A stretch of DNA of 64,000 nt. Origin: Zea mays (Eukaryota > Streptophyta > Magnoliopsida > Poales > Poaceae). Both the position numbers and the translations under genes were made by a program. The stretch is taken from the NCBI RefSeq assembly GCF_902167145.1, contig NC_050097.1, positions 140,207,982-140,271,981 of the forward strand, in the 5' to 3' direction. Position 1 is the stretch's first letter. Each line of letters starts with the position of its first letter. The notes under the pieces were generated by a model. It searched no databases and was not told the origin of the DNA. It was given only the letters and a program-made list of their open reading frames with translations. Of this stretch, positions 46,838 through 57,055 are shown one piece after another.

Positions 46838-46848
46838 TGGCGCCCACC
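46838..46848 (+). promoter_or_regulatory. Primer binding site of the young Tat element
   Basis: TGGCGCCCACC one base after the LTR. Typical position for a gypsy PBS; the tRNA is not assigned. Confidence 0.65.
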
Positions 46849-46879
46849 TCCGGTGAACTCACTTCCACTTTTTAAGCTG

Positions 46880-49800
46880 ATGGCTTCATTCAACGACCAA
46901 GCTGGAGCTGCTTCGGGCCCGAAGCTGGTACTCCCGATCACAGGTGGCTCGTCCTCAGAGCCAGCTAACAAGAAACAAAAGAAGGAAGCACAGAGAAGGG
47001 TACATCATGTTGGGGTGCAAGGACCCTTCATCAAGTCAAGATGGTCTCACATTCCTATTACCTTCTCCCAAGAGGACCTTCAGCTCAAAGATTACCCACA
47101 CAACGATGCCATGGTTATCTCTTGTGTTATCAAAGGATTTCTGGTCCATAATGTCTTGGTTGACACAGGCAGTGCAGCTGACATCATATTTGCTAAAGCC
47201 TTCAGACAAATGCAAGAGCCAGAAGATAAGATTCATGATGCTACACATCCTCTCTGTGGCTTCGGAGGAAGACAGATAATAGCATTGGGCAAGATCACCA
47301 TGTCAGTGACCTTCGGATTCATCAACAACACTAGAACTGAACAAGTTATGTTTGACATTGTTGACATGGAATATCCTTACAATGCAATTATTGGTCGTGG
47401 TACTCTCAATGCCTTTGAAGCAATCCTTCATCCTGCCTATCTTTGCATGAAGATACCTTCGGATCAGGGACCCATTGCTATCCATGGAAGTCAGGAAGCT
47501 GCAAGAAGGGCCGAAGGCAATTGGACTGACTCAAAAGCAATCCATAACATAGATGGAGCTGAAGCTTGTGAACAGTACAAATTCAGAAGGGAGAAAGCAG
47601 CTTCAGCAGATCAGCCGAAGCCTATGCTCTTATGTGAGGACATAGCAGAGCAGAAGGTGCTGTTAGGCTCTCAGTTATCCGAAGAGCAGGAAAAAACCTT
47701 GATAAGGTTTTTGTTCAACAACAAAGATGTTTTTGCATGGTCAGCCAATGATCTATGCGGAGTTAATAGGGATGTTATTGAGCACTCGCTCAATGTCGAT
47801 CCATCCTTCAGACCCAGAAAGCAAAGGCTTCGGAAAATGTCAGATGATAAGGCCGAAGGTGCTCGCAACGAAGTCAAAAGACTCCTCAGTGCAGGAGTTA
47901 TTAGAGAAGTGAAGTACCCAGAATGGCTGGCTAACACTGTTATGGTAAAAAAGGCCAATGGCAAGTGGCGAATGTGCATCGATTTTACAGATCTTAACAA
48001 GGCTTGTCCGAAGGATGAATTCCTACTACCAAGGATAGACTCTTTAGTTGATGCAGCAGCTTCGTCAGAGCTCATGAGTCTGTTAGACTGCTATTCCGGC
48101 TATCACCAAATTTGGATGAAGAAGGAAGATGAGCCGAAGACTAGCTTCATCACTCCAAGTGGCACATATTGCTATCTTCGGATGCCTGAGGGGCTCAAAA
48201 ATGCTGGAGGAAGTTTCAGCCGAATGACTGCGAAGGTTCTTCAATCTCAAATAGGCAGAAATGTGTTAACTTATGTTGATGACATCATTGTCAAAAGCAC
48301 GAAGCAGGAGAATCATATTGCTGATCTGCAAGAGACCTTCGCCAGTTTCAGGCAAGCTGGCTTAAAGTTAAATCCAGAAAAGTGTGTCTTCGGAGTGAAG
48401 AAGGGGAAATTTCTTGGATGCTTGGTTTCAACAAAGGGAATTGAGGCCAATCCAAGTAAAATTGAAGCTATACTTCGGATGGAGCCACCAACTACAAAGA
48501 AGGGGGCTCAAAGATTGACAGGAAGGTTGGCATCTCTCAATAGATTCATATCCAGATCGGCAGAGAGGAATTTACCATTCTTCGAAGTGTTGAAGTCGGC
48601 CGAAGTCTTTCAATGGGGACCAATCCAGCAGAAGGCTTTCGAAGAACTGAAATAGTATTTGATAGATCTAACAACATTGACTCCACCAATGCCAGGGGCT
48701 CCTTTATTGTTATATGTGGCAGCTTCGCACTCAGCGGTAAGTGCAGCGCTTGTTCAGGAGAAGCTTGATGGTCAAGTCAAAAGGCAGGCCCCAATATATT
48801 TTGTTTCCGAGGTCCTTAATTTATCAAAGAAAAATTATACAGAGTTGGAGAAGATACTGTATGCTGTCTTGATGGCCTCCAGGAAGCTTCGGCACTATTT
48901 CCAAGCTTACAACATAATTGTTCCTTCATCACAACCTCTGAAGGATATTATGAGGAACAGAGAAGCTACTGGAAGGATTGGAAAATGGGCTGCAGAGCTC
49001 AATGAATTTTGTATTGAATATGTTCATAGATCTTCGATTCAGTCGCAGGCACTGGCAGACTTTATTGCTGATTGGACACCAGGGGCTCAGGAGGAGGAAA
49101 CAAATAAAGACAACGAAGCCTGGATAGTGTTTTATGATGGATCTTGGGGAACCTTCGGAGCAGGAGCGGCTGCTGTGTTGGTTTCACCTTCCAAAGTCAA
49201 AACCTGTTATGCGGCAAAACTTGATTTTAATTGCACAAATAACATTGCTGAGTACGAAGCATTGATTTTAGGTCTTCGGAAGTTAAAAGCAATGGGAATC
49301 AGAAGGGCCATACTTAAAACTGATTCCCAGGTTGTTTCGGGTCATATTGACAAAAGTTGTAAGGCTAAGGATCCGAAGCTTGAAAAATATCTGGATATGG
49401 TTCGAAGAGTCGAAGCTTCCTTCGAAGGGTTTTCTGTCAAGAATATCCCTCGAGGACAAAATGAGCATGCTGATCTGCTAGCTAAGTCAGCAGCACAGGG
49501 GCTGCCTTTACCTTCGGATGTGTTCTTTGAAACAATAAAAGCACCTTCGGTGGAACTCCTTGAAAGAGCAGTTCTTAATATATCTCCTGTTTTTAGCGAA
49601 GATTGGAGAACTGAGATCATCTCTTACCTTCAGGGTAAATTTCTTTCAGATGACGAAGCTTATAACAAGAGAATAGAGGCAAGAGCTCGTCCATATGTCA
49701 TGATAGAAGGGGAGTTGTACAAACATGGAGTTTGTGCTCCGTTGCTCAAATGCTTATCCAGAACCGAAGGTATAGAGTTAATGAAAGAAATACATGCAGG

Positions 49801-50833
49801 CCTGTGTGGATCTCACATCGGATCTAGGCCGTTACTTGGAAAAATTTTCCGTCAAGGATTTTATTGGCCGAAGGCAGCTTCGGATGCAGCAGAATTGGTT
49901 CAAAAGTGCGAAGGTTGTCAGAAATGTGCAAGAGATCAAAAACAACCTTCGTCCTTGACACAGCTCATACAACCCACTTGGCCATTGCAAAGGTGGGGCC
50001 TTGACTTGTTAGGTCCGTTACCACCGGCCCAAGGGAACCTGAGATATGTTGTGGTAGCTGTGGAATATTTTTCTAAATGGATTGAGGCGAAGCCTTTAGC
50101 CACAATAACTTCAGCTACCGTCCAAAAGTTTTTCTGGCAGAATATTGTTTGTCGTTTCGGGGTGCCAAAGGCTATCACTGTGGACAACGGAACACAGTTT
50201 GACTCCGAAGCTTTCAGGGATTTCTGTGACCAAATTGGTACGAAGATCCATTTTGCATCAGTCAGGCACCCGGAGTCAAATGGACTCGTTGAAAGAGCCA
50301 ACGACATTATAATGACAGGAATAATGAAGCTAATCTTCAATCAACCTAGAGGAAAATGGCCAGATCAGCTAACCAAAGTGGTGTGGAGCCACAATACGAC
50401 AGCATCAAGGTCTACAGGCTTCACTCCATTTAAGTTGTTATTCGGTGACGAAGCAATAACTCCAGAGGAAGCTAAAGCCGGATCAATAAGGATAGTAGCT
50501 TCGGCAGAATCAGATTCCGAAGCTGCTTATTCTATAGAAAAAGATGCTTTAGAAGGGATCAGACTGCAAGCCGTGGAGAATATTAATAAATATCAAGCTG
50601 AAACAGTCAAATGGCGGGATAGAAAGGTTCGACTAAAAAATATTGAGCCGGGGCACTTGGTGCTTCGGAGGGTGGCCAACCCGGAAACAGTGGGCAAATT
50701 GCAGTTGAAATGGGACGGGCCTTTCTTAGTAGCATCTTCGTCAAGGCCCGGTTCATACAGATTGAAAGATATGGACGGCAATAACATTCCTAGATCTTGG
50801 AATGCGGATGAGCTTCGGCGATATTATGTATAA
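46880..50833 (+). CDS. Tat-type pro-pol, one in-frame TAG, no gag
   Basis: The ATG at 46880 opens MASFNDQAGAASGPK, possibly a stub of gag fused to the protease region. Domains: protease DTGSAADI (about residue 95), RT with WRMCIDFTDLNKACPK and YVDDIIVKS (about 465), RNase H (about 595-720), a second archaeal/plant-type RNase H starting IVFYDGSWG (about 750-880) with the NIAEYEA motif, and integrase with an H-X-H/C-X2-C zinc finger (CEGCQKC) and core motifs DLLGPLP, VDNGTQF and E of NGLVERAN. It ends in GPFLVASSSRPG and RSWNADELRRYYV. A single TAG at 48653-48655 interrupts the frame between RT and RNase H, where CAG is expected. The double RNase H defines the Tat lineage. Confidence 0.88.
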
Positions 50834-51016
50834 TTCGATGTAATTTTTCATATTTTTTATTTTTTCTTTCATGGCACCCTTTTCCTTTCCAAAGGGGGAG
50901 AAAGGTTTTTAATGGGGCCAGCATATGTAATTTCCTTTTCTAGTCTTATAAGAGTAAAATCCCCCAAAGAATGTAAATGTAAAAGCTGAGAGCGCACCAT
51001 TGAGTGCCAAAAAAGT

Positions 51017-51204
51017 AAAAACGAAGAAGCTCCAAAGACGTTCCTAAGGGAATGCAGAGCTTATACCGTCTAAGTAAAAGGCGAAGAAGCTCCAAAGACG
51101 TTCCTAAGGGAATGCAGAGCTTACAGCGAAAAGTCAACGCTGATTCCGCCAAAAGTAAAGGCGAAGAAGCTCCAAAGTCGTTCCTAAGGGAATGCAGAGC
51201 TGAG
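51017..51204 (+). repeat. Three copies of a 60-78 bp unit, young Tat element
   Basis: Core GAAGCTCCAAAGACGTTCCT followed by AAGGGAATGCAGAGC at about 51027, 51087 and 51165. Same core as 3284-3615. It sits between the 3' ends of pol and the antisense gene. Confidence 0.88.
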
Positions 51205-51719
51205 GTGTGAATGTTTTTAAGAAAATAATGGCTATGAATATGGCTTCGGATACGTGTTTGGCCATTCATTTGCACATCACATTACATCATAGCATTTGCA
51301 TTCATAAACATTCATCTAGGCATATGTAGGATAATCATCTTCATCGCATAAAATGGTTGCTTCGGCAAGAAAAGAAAAAAGAAAGGGAAAAAATTTCTAT
51401 GAAGGAGAGCTTCGGAGAAAAGGAAAATGTTGTTTTCTACGAAGGAGAGCTTCGAAGAAAAGGAAAATATTGTTTTCTATGCTTCGTTGCGTACGAAAAG
51501 AAGGGAAGGTGTTTTTTCGCCTTCGGCTCAAAAAAGGAAATTTCGTCCACATCGAAGCATTTATCATACATCAGTGAAAGGTTAAGGATATATTACAAGG
51601 TATGAACAGCATACATTAAAAACAAGTTTTTGTTTACATTTATAAAAGTTATCTCAAAAGTTTTTCAAGTATTGTCTGCAGTCTACTATCTAAATCTCCA
51701 AGGAGCTTCGGCTTCGGCG

Positions 51720-54620
51720 TTATTTTTGAGCATCAGCTTCGGCTTCGTCATTCTACATGAATAAGGTCGTTGGAAGTCAGAATCAAGTTTACAAGAAAAG
51801 GTAAGCACAAGGTATGATTTCTTACTGGATCAAGGTGGCTACGAGCTTCGTCTCCAGCTTTCTCTCGACCACCTTTTGTCCATATCATTTTTACAAATCG
51901 ATTCGAGATGCTTCGGGCGAGATCAGGGATGTCATCCAAGATTGATGGTGACAAAGTAAAATTTGGCCTATTAACAATTTTCCCATGATCACAGCCAGCC
52001 TTCATGAAGGCTGCAGCAGTCCCTCGAGAAGCCACCCAGGCATAGAAGTCACCATGCCCAGCTATGACTTCGTCGAGCTCGTCAATCTCCCCCTCAATGT
52101 GTTCGAAGGTTTTTGGTAGATCTTCAGCTGATGGGGTAAATTTTTCGCTGCTAGCTCCAACCGAGTAAAAAATCTTTCTTAGTCGTTGAATGCACTTGTT
52201 GCTAAATTCCAGACATTTTTCTTGAAGATTTGTCAGTAGTTTTCTCAAATCCGAATTTTGCCGAGCTTCGGCTTCAAGTTTTGCATTGAGATCTTGTTTT
52301 TCCCGTTCGAACTGCTCAGACTGGCGGAGAAGCTTTGTGTTTAGTTCTGATATTTTTGCTTCAGCTTCCGCCAGTAAACCTTCGGCTGCCTGGAGCTCAA
52401 AGTTCTTTTTCTCAAAAGCATCTGATTGCTCCTTTATTTTGTTTTCCAAATTTCCAATTATAACTTCATGCTTTTTATCCTCAAGGTCCTGCTGCATTTG
52501 TAAGGCTTTGCTCAATAGCATGCTCTACATAAACACAACCTTTGTCAGATGTGTTTTTATTAAGAAGCAATAAAAGTTAAGGGACAAGTTATTTACCTTG
52601 AAGTTGGAGTAAAATAAACTACCAACGACATGTTGTCGTCGGTAGCGGCTGATATCTGTTTCTAGCTTCGGGAATCCTATACTCTTGGACAGGGTGCTGA
52701 TAACTTTGGCCCCTGTTTGGTCTCGAATACACTCTAATTTCTCATCATCAACGCCTCCGAAGAGGAGTGCCCCAGGTTTGTACCCGCAGGATTGGGCGTA
52801 TTCTTTAAGTTCTTCTATTTCAGCTTTTGATAGGTGTCCTCCAACTAAGTTTTGGAGCACGAAGGCTTCGTCTTCCGAAGCTTCTTCAGCAACTTCTTTT
52901 CCTTTCTTTGACGTTGTAGTCATGGCCTCTTCGGCAGCAGTGTTGGCTTCTTCTGCAGCCATGTCTAGCAGTATTTGGTCAATATGTTCAATCGTGCTCT
53001 CCAAATTCACATCCTCAGCTGAGGCAGCTTCGGCAGCTGCGGCCTCCGAAGGTACAATTTCAGTATCTGCTCCCTCTGCAGCTGTTTGTGTTTTTGGGCC
53101 GAAGCTCTCGGCGGCGTCTTGTCAATTACCTCTGTCACGGTAATGATTCTTTGTTTCTTTGCCTTGATTGTTTTCCTTGATTTCTCGGGCTCCTTGTCCT
53201 TCTGAAAAAATTTTGTCAGTTGATGACCCAGTGGACTTAGCTTCGCAGGTAAGGATTCAGTCATTACCTTCAGAATTTCCTCAACAACAGCAGCAGAAGG
53301 CGATGCGGGGGTTTCTTCTACTTCGGATATTTGTTGCTTCGGAGAAGAAGCTTTCCTTTTCTTTTGAATTTTCTTCTTTATTGGCTCTTTTTCACCTTCA
53401 TCTAAGGCTTCAGTTGCCCTTTTCCTTTTTTGGCCCCCGACACCTTTGTTCAGATCTTCGTAGTCTGGGTATTCGAAGCCCAAGGCGTCCAACACTCGAT
53501 TCAACCTTCGTTTTGGACGGGTGCCGAAGGCTGCAGTCATCAATTGATCTTCTTTCTTGGAATAATTGCCAAGTATCTCATTGCACATCACTTCAATCGT
53601 ATCCAGCCACTCTTGGCAAGGAGTTTTAAAGTATTTCTTAAATTTGAAGTAGTAAGGCAAACGTACAAGTTCACCTTTTTTCTTCTCCCCCTCCAGCTTC
53701 GGCATTTCCCACTCTTTTACACTAGGAAAAACTTTGAAAGCCAAGAATTCCTGGACCAAGTCCCTTGTACTGACATTCTCTGCAATTATTTTGAATTCAT
53801 ACATTGCTTTTTGAGTCGGACCCTCTGGTAACATGTGGCACTGGGGGCGAGTTTCCCCGAAGGTCAGTTCCAGTGGACTTTGCACAAGCTTTTCTTTATC
53901 ATCATCAACCTTAACATAGAACCATTCTGATTTCCACCCTGCTGCCCATTTGCTTCGATAGCTGATCACAGGATACTTCGTAGTTTTCCGGTAAGCAAAA
54001 TTATAGCAACCAAAATTCTCATGTAATCCATCCTTTCTAGCCTTTGTCTGATAGTGCAGTTCGTGAACTCGGCAAAAGCTGTCAGCAAACGGTTCCACCG
54101 CCTGGCTTCGGAGTGCCCAAATATAAACACTAAGCCTAACGATAGCGTTAGGGGTTAGCTGGTGAAAATAGATTCCAAAATTCTTCAATATCTCTGCAAC
54201 AATCCCATGAAGGGGGAATCTCAACCCAGCCTTTAAGAAGCTTTTAAAAATAACAATTTCATCTTTCTCCGGCTTTGGGGTAGTCTCTTCTCCCCCGAAG
54301 CGTAGTAGCTTCTTTTGATTTTCAGTGAAATAGCCTGACTTTACCATCTTGGACAAATCAGCCTTCGAAACAGTAGATTTCCCGAAGTCCAAATGGCTGG
54401 GTTTGCTTGGCGTAGCAAGGTGATAATCATCTTCGGGGTCAGTTTCCTCAGCATCTTCTCCTTCTGCTTCAGCAATTGTTTGTTCTGCATCATCAATAGG
54501 AGCCCTTTCCGAAGTCACTAACCCGGATCGTTGCATGGCTTCGGAGATAGGGACAGTCTCCGAAGCTTCCGTTTCGTCCCCCTCACGTTCAACTCTGGCG
54601 GTAGAGCGGACTCTGGCCAT
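51720..54620 (-). CDS. Spliced PF04195-type gene, antisense in the young Tat element
   Basis: ATG at 54620, stop TAA at 51720-51722, two introns: 52525-52596 (GTAAAT...TGTAG, 72 bp) and 51753-51825 (GTAAGA...TGTAG, 73 bp), both phase 0. Acidic N-terminus (1-90), then the conserved domain: FPLHGIVAEILKNFGIYFHQ, LTPNAIVRLSVYIWA and a conserved F-ATRPKRRLNRVLDALGFEYP-type segment. After a basic low-complexity part comes a strong coiled coil (exon 2, LQMQQDLEDKKHEVIIGNLE). One 1-nt frame break near 53115 separates the first 500 codons from the rest; a small intron cannot be excluded. The function of the family is unknown; it is presumably nuclear. Confidence 0.78.
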
Positions 54621-54787
54621 TTAGCTATGAACTTGTGAAACTTTAATACTTTTTTCCTCCGAAGCAGGCTTCAAGATGGAGCTTCGTTCGATTACGACAA
54701 ACAAGCTTCGGCGACAGTTAAAAATTTTGGCAGCAAAACAGTGCAAATAGCAGTAAATGCTGTGGTAACTTCACACCTACTCGTCTG

Positions 54788-54795
54788 TTTATATA
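54788..54795 (-). promoter_or_regulatory. TATA box of the young element's antisense gene
   Basis: TATATAAA on the minus strand (CACTATATAAACAG), about 168 bp upstream of ATG 54620, inside the element and outside the LTR. Confidence 0.6.
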
Positions 54796-55053
54796 GTGCC
54801 GCAGGTAAGAAGGCGAAGCGCCAGAAGTTTTACACCAGGCGGACACCCGCTCGCACTCGCTGTACGGTGGGCCGCAAAGACTGAACAGTAATTCTGCACG
54901 GTGGGGCCGCCACGCGCAGGGAAATTGAATCGTTTCTCGACAACGAGCTCAGGGAAGGTGTTTTTGAGACCTTCGGCGCTCCGAAGCTTAAGAAACTTTT
55001 TTCACGGATCAAGCTCGTTACGAAAAACGATCTAGCACCGCGAAAGGGGCTAC

Positions 55054-55637
55054 TGTTGGGTCCATGCTTCGTCGCCGAAGGTCTTATAGGGAGAAGCTAT
55101 CCCCGGATGAAGCTGTTTGTATAAGATAGCCGAAGGTCCCTCTTCGTAAAGCTTCGGCATTGCAAACCGACTTAAAGATAGAATGACCTTTTAGTCCATA
55201 AATGTCTGAGTCAATGTTGTAAGTTTTTATAAGGGGCATACTTGTAATTCCTCACAGGCTGTGACCTGTGCCTATAAATAGTGAACAGTATTCCGTTACT
55301 GTTCACGCATTCTGATTTTTGCAATCGCATCTCTCGGAATACAACCTTTGTCAAGGCATAGGTATTATTGTATTTAATGATTCAATGTATTAAGTGAATA
55401 TGATATAATGTATCTGTGAAACATTTATCTGTTTTATACCTTTTATTTTGTATTATCTTACAATGTTTCTTGAAAGTTCATTACGAAGGTTCAACTTCGT
55501 AATAAGACTTTTATCAACCTTCGTCCTAGACCCATTATCCTCAAAGGAATAATGCTTCACGGACGAAGGACAGTATCATTTAACATTTTATGTTGCCTTG
55601 TTCTTAATTCATAGCATTTGAGAACAAGTCCCCAACA
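55054..55637 (+). repeat. 3' LTR of the young Tat element (584 bp)
   Basis: Preceded by the purine tract GAAAGGGGC (55042-55050) and followed by target duplication TTAGG. One difference from the 5' LTR. Confidence 0.95.
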
Positions 55638-55642
55638 TTAGG

Positions 55643-56225
55643 CTTCTGCAGATGATTGCCCGTCGTAGTCTGGCTTTCAATTGACTGAACTGGTTCTTCA
55701 TCTGCTTCTGTCTGAAAAGCTGAAGTCGCTGCTTGTTTAGCGCTTTCGGTGTCATGCGTATCGTCGGCGGTAACTGCACCTGATGGCTTAGCTCCATCAA
55801 AATCCTCTATATCATGACTCATAGTGTCGGTCTGATCTTGATCCGAGAAGCATTGGCTCACTACGTACTTTAGGATGAGGCAGACCTTGTCTACGAACTT
55901 TCCAAGGTTGCATTTCCCTTCTAGTAGCTCATGACGGACCTGAACCAGTCGCTCGAAGCGGCGAAACAGCTTAGACTTGTCGTGCGACAGCACACTTGAT
56001 CTTGTGACATCGTCTTCTCCTGCATATGCCGCTTGGATCATGGAAGTGGTCTCCTCAACCATGTATCTCACCGCCTTCTCTATTTCAGACTGGCCACTCA
56101 GTACATCTGAACCATCTCTCGTGGCATGAGTAGCTATCTGCTCCAATGCCTGGCTTATCTGTTCAATAATAGCTTCAAAGCTTTCCCCGCTCGCTTCATG
56201 CTTCCATGTACCGCCGCCGACGCCT
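55643..56225 (-). pseudogene. Captured filament-like plant protein gene, 5' exon piece
   Basis: The open minus-strand frame from about 56225 through the insertion site reads on into the exon at 46161-46252. Motifs: ESFEAIIEQISQALEQI, a V-HELLEGKCNLGKFVDKVC segment and VSQCFSDQD, which resemble the middle of FPP proteins. At its upstream edge it is joined to 30 bp of heavy-metal-domain exon (56237-56270). Confidence 0.72.
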
Positions 56226-56334
56226 CGATCCCTTTGTGGTAGGAGACCATGTTCGGTATGTCCATGGGGGAGTAGGTGGAGCGACGCCTAGACTACAAAT
56301 ATAATTATTGTTTATCATTAAACACTAAGGTACA

Positions 56335-56486
56335 TATGATCTGGTGGTTAGCCCCAAATTTCTAGAGCAAAGGGGCTTGGGTTTGAGTGCTCGCTCTGTA
56401 CTATTTTTATACGCGCTGCACGGACGCTGGCCATGGGGAGTGTGAAACCGTGGTAGTACCAGAAGCCCATGTTAGGTTCTTAATAG
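56335..56486 (+). other. tRNA-like promoter pair and filler in the Helitron
   Basis: TGGTTAGCCCC and GGGTTTGAGTGC about 40 bp apart weakly resemble Pol III A and B boxes (56350-56400). The rest, to 56486, includes a 37-bp segment repeated at 59031. A SINE or tRNA origin is only a guess. Confidence 0.25.
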
Positions 56487-56717
56487 ATTACTAAGTTATG
56501 CCCGTGCGTGACAATAACACAATCATCGCGAGAAGTATTTGTTGTTATGTAAAAACTTCATTTGCTGGCCAAATAAAAATTAGAAGGGACGAGCTAGTCA
56601 TTCAAAGTACTATAGACATTTGTTACTAAAAGAAGCTAGATCAGTATACAGCTCCAGGTTGCTCCAGAACCAAATTATTGGGATGACAGGTCTTCTCAGA
56701 GAAGCGTACAACATTAA

Positions 56718-57055
56718 GCATGGGCTTCGATGATAACTCTCACCACCTCTCCCTTGTTGTCCTCCATGATGTGAAGCATATGACCATCGGGCTGTACCTG
56801 ATGATCAACGCCTACAGCTTGCTATCGATATGCATCAGGTGGTGGTACTTGGTAGGGATTGGGAAGCTGAGCAAAAACTTCCTCAGCTTGACATGGCGGC
56901 TCATTAGCCGAGGATACATACTTCTCTAACAGTGGATCGCCACCCAGAACTTGCCCTTCTGGTTCGTCCTCACATTGTCTGGGAATCCATGCAAGATAGC
57001 AAAAATATCCACAATGCCAGCCTTCAGACCTTTCAACCACTATCCGCTCAACCTA
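56718..57055 (-). pseudogene. Captured strictosidine-synthase-like exon
   Basis: An intron acceptor (TTCTCAG) precedes 57055; the frame contains WLKGLKAG, then HGFPDNVRTNQKGKFWVAIH, MSRHVKLRKFLL and EDNKGEVVR. These match the C-terminal half of strictosidine-synthase-like (SSL) beta-propeller proteins, where W-KGPKAG, PGYPDNVR and FWVA are signature motifs (recalled). A TAG lies where Tyr is expected before WLKG, another stop follows FWVAIHC, and a frame change comes further on, so it is dead. Confidence 0.7.

Larger units (their letters stand above)
46253..55637 (+). mobile_element. Very young Tat-type Ty3/gypsy element without gag
   Basis: Target duplication TTAGG (46248-46252, 55638-55642). 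LTRs 46253-46836 and 55054-55637 are both 584 bp and differ at one base (A46772/G55573), i.e. roughly 65,000 years at 1.3e-8 per site per year. In order it has LTR, PBS, protease-RT-RNase H-second RNase H-integrase, a tandem array, an antisense spliced gene, a purine tract and LTR. There is no capsid or zinc-knuckle coding sequence: the ATG at 46880 leads into the protease within about 90 codons. It sits in a captured exon inside a Helitron. Confidence 0.93.

Noticed and set aside
46817..46879. Pro-pol starting inside the LTR end
   Set aside because: The frame is open there but begins with TTG and would cover the PBS; the first ATG is at 46880.
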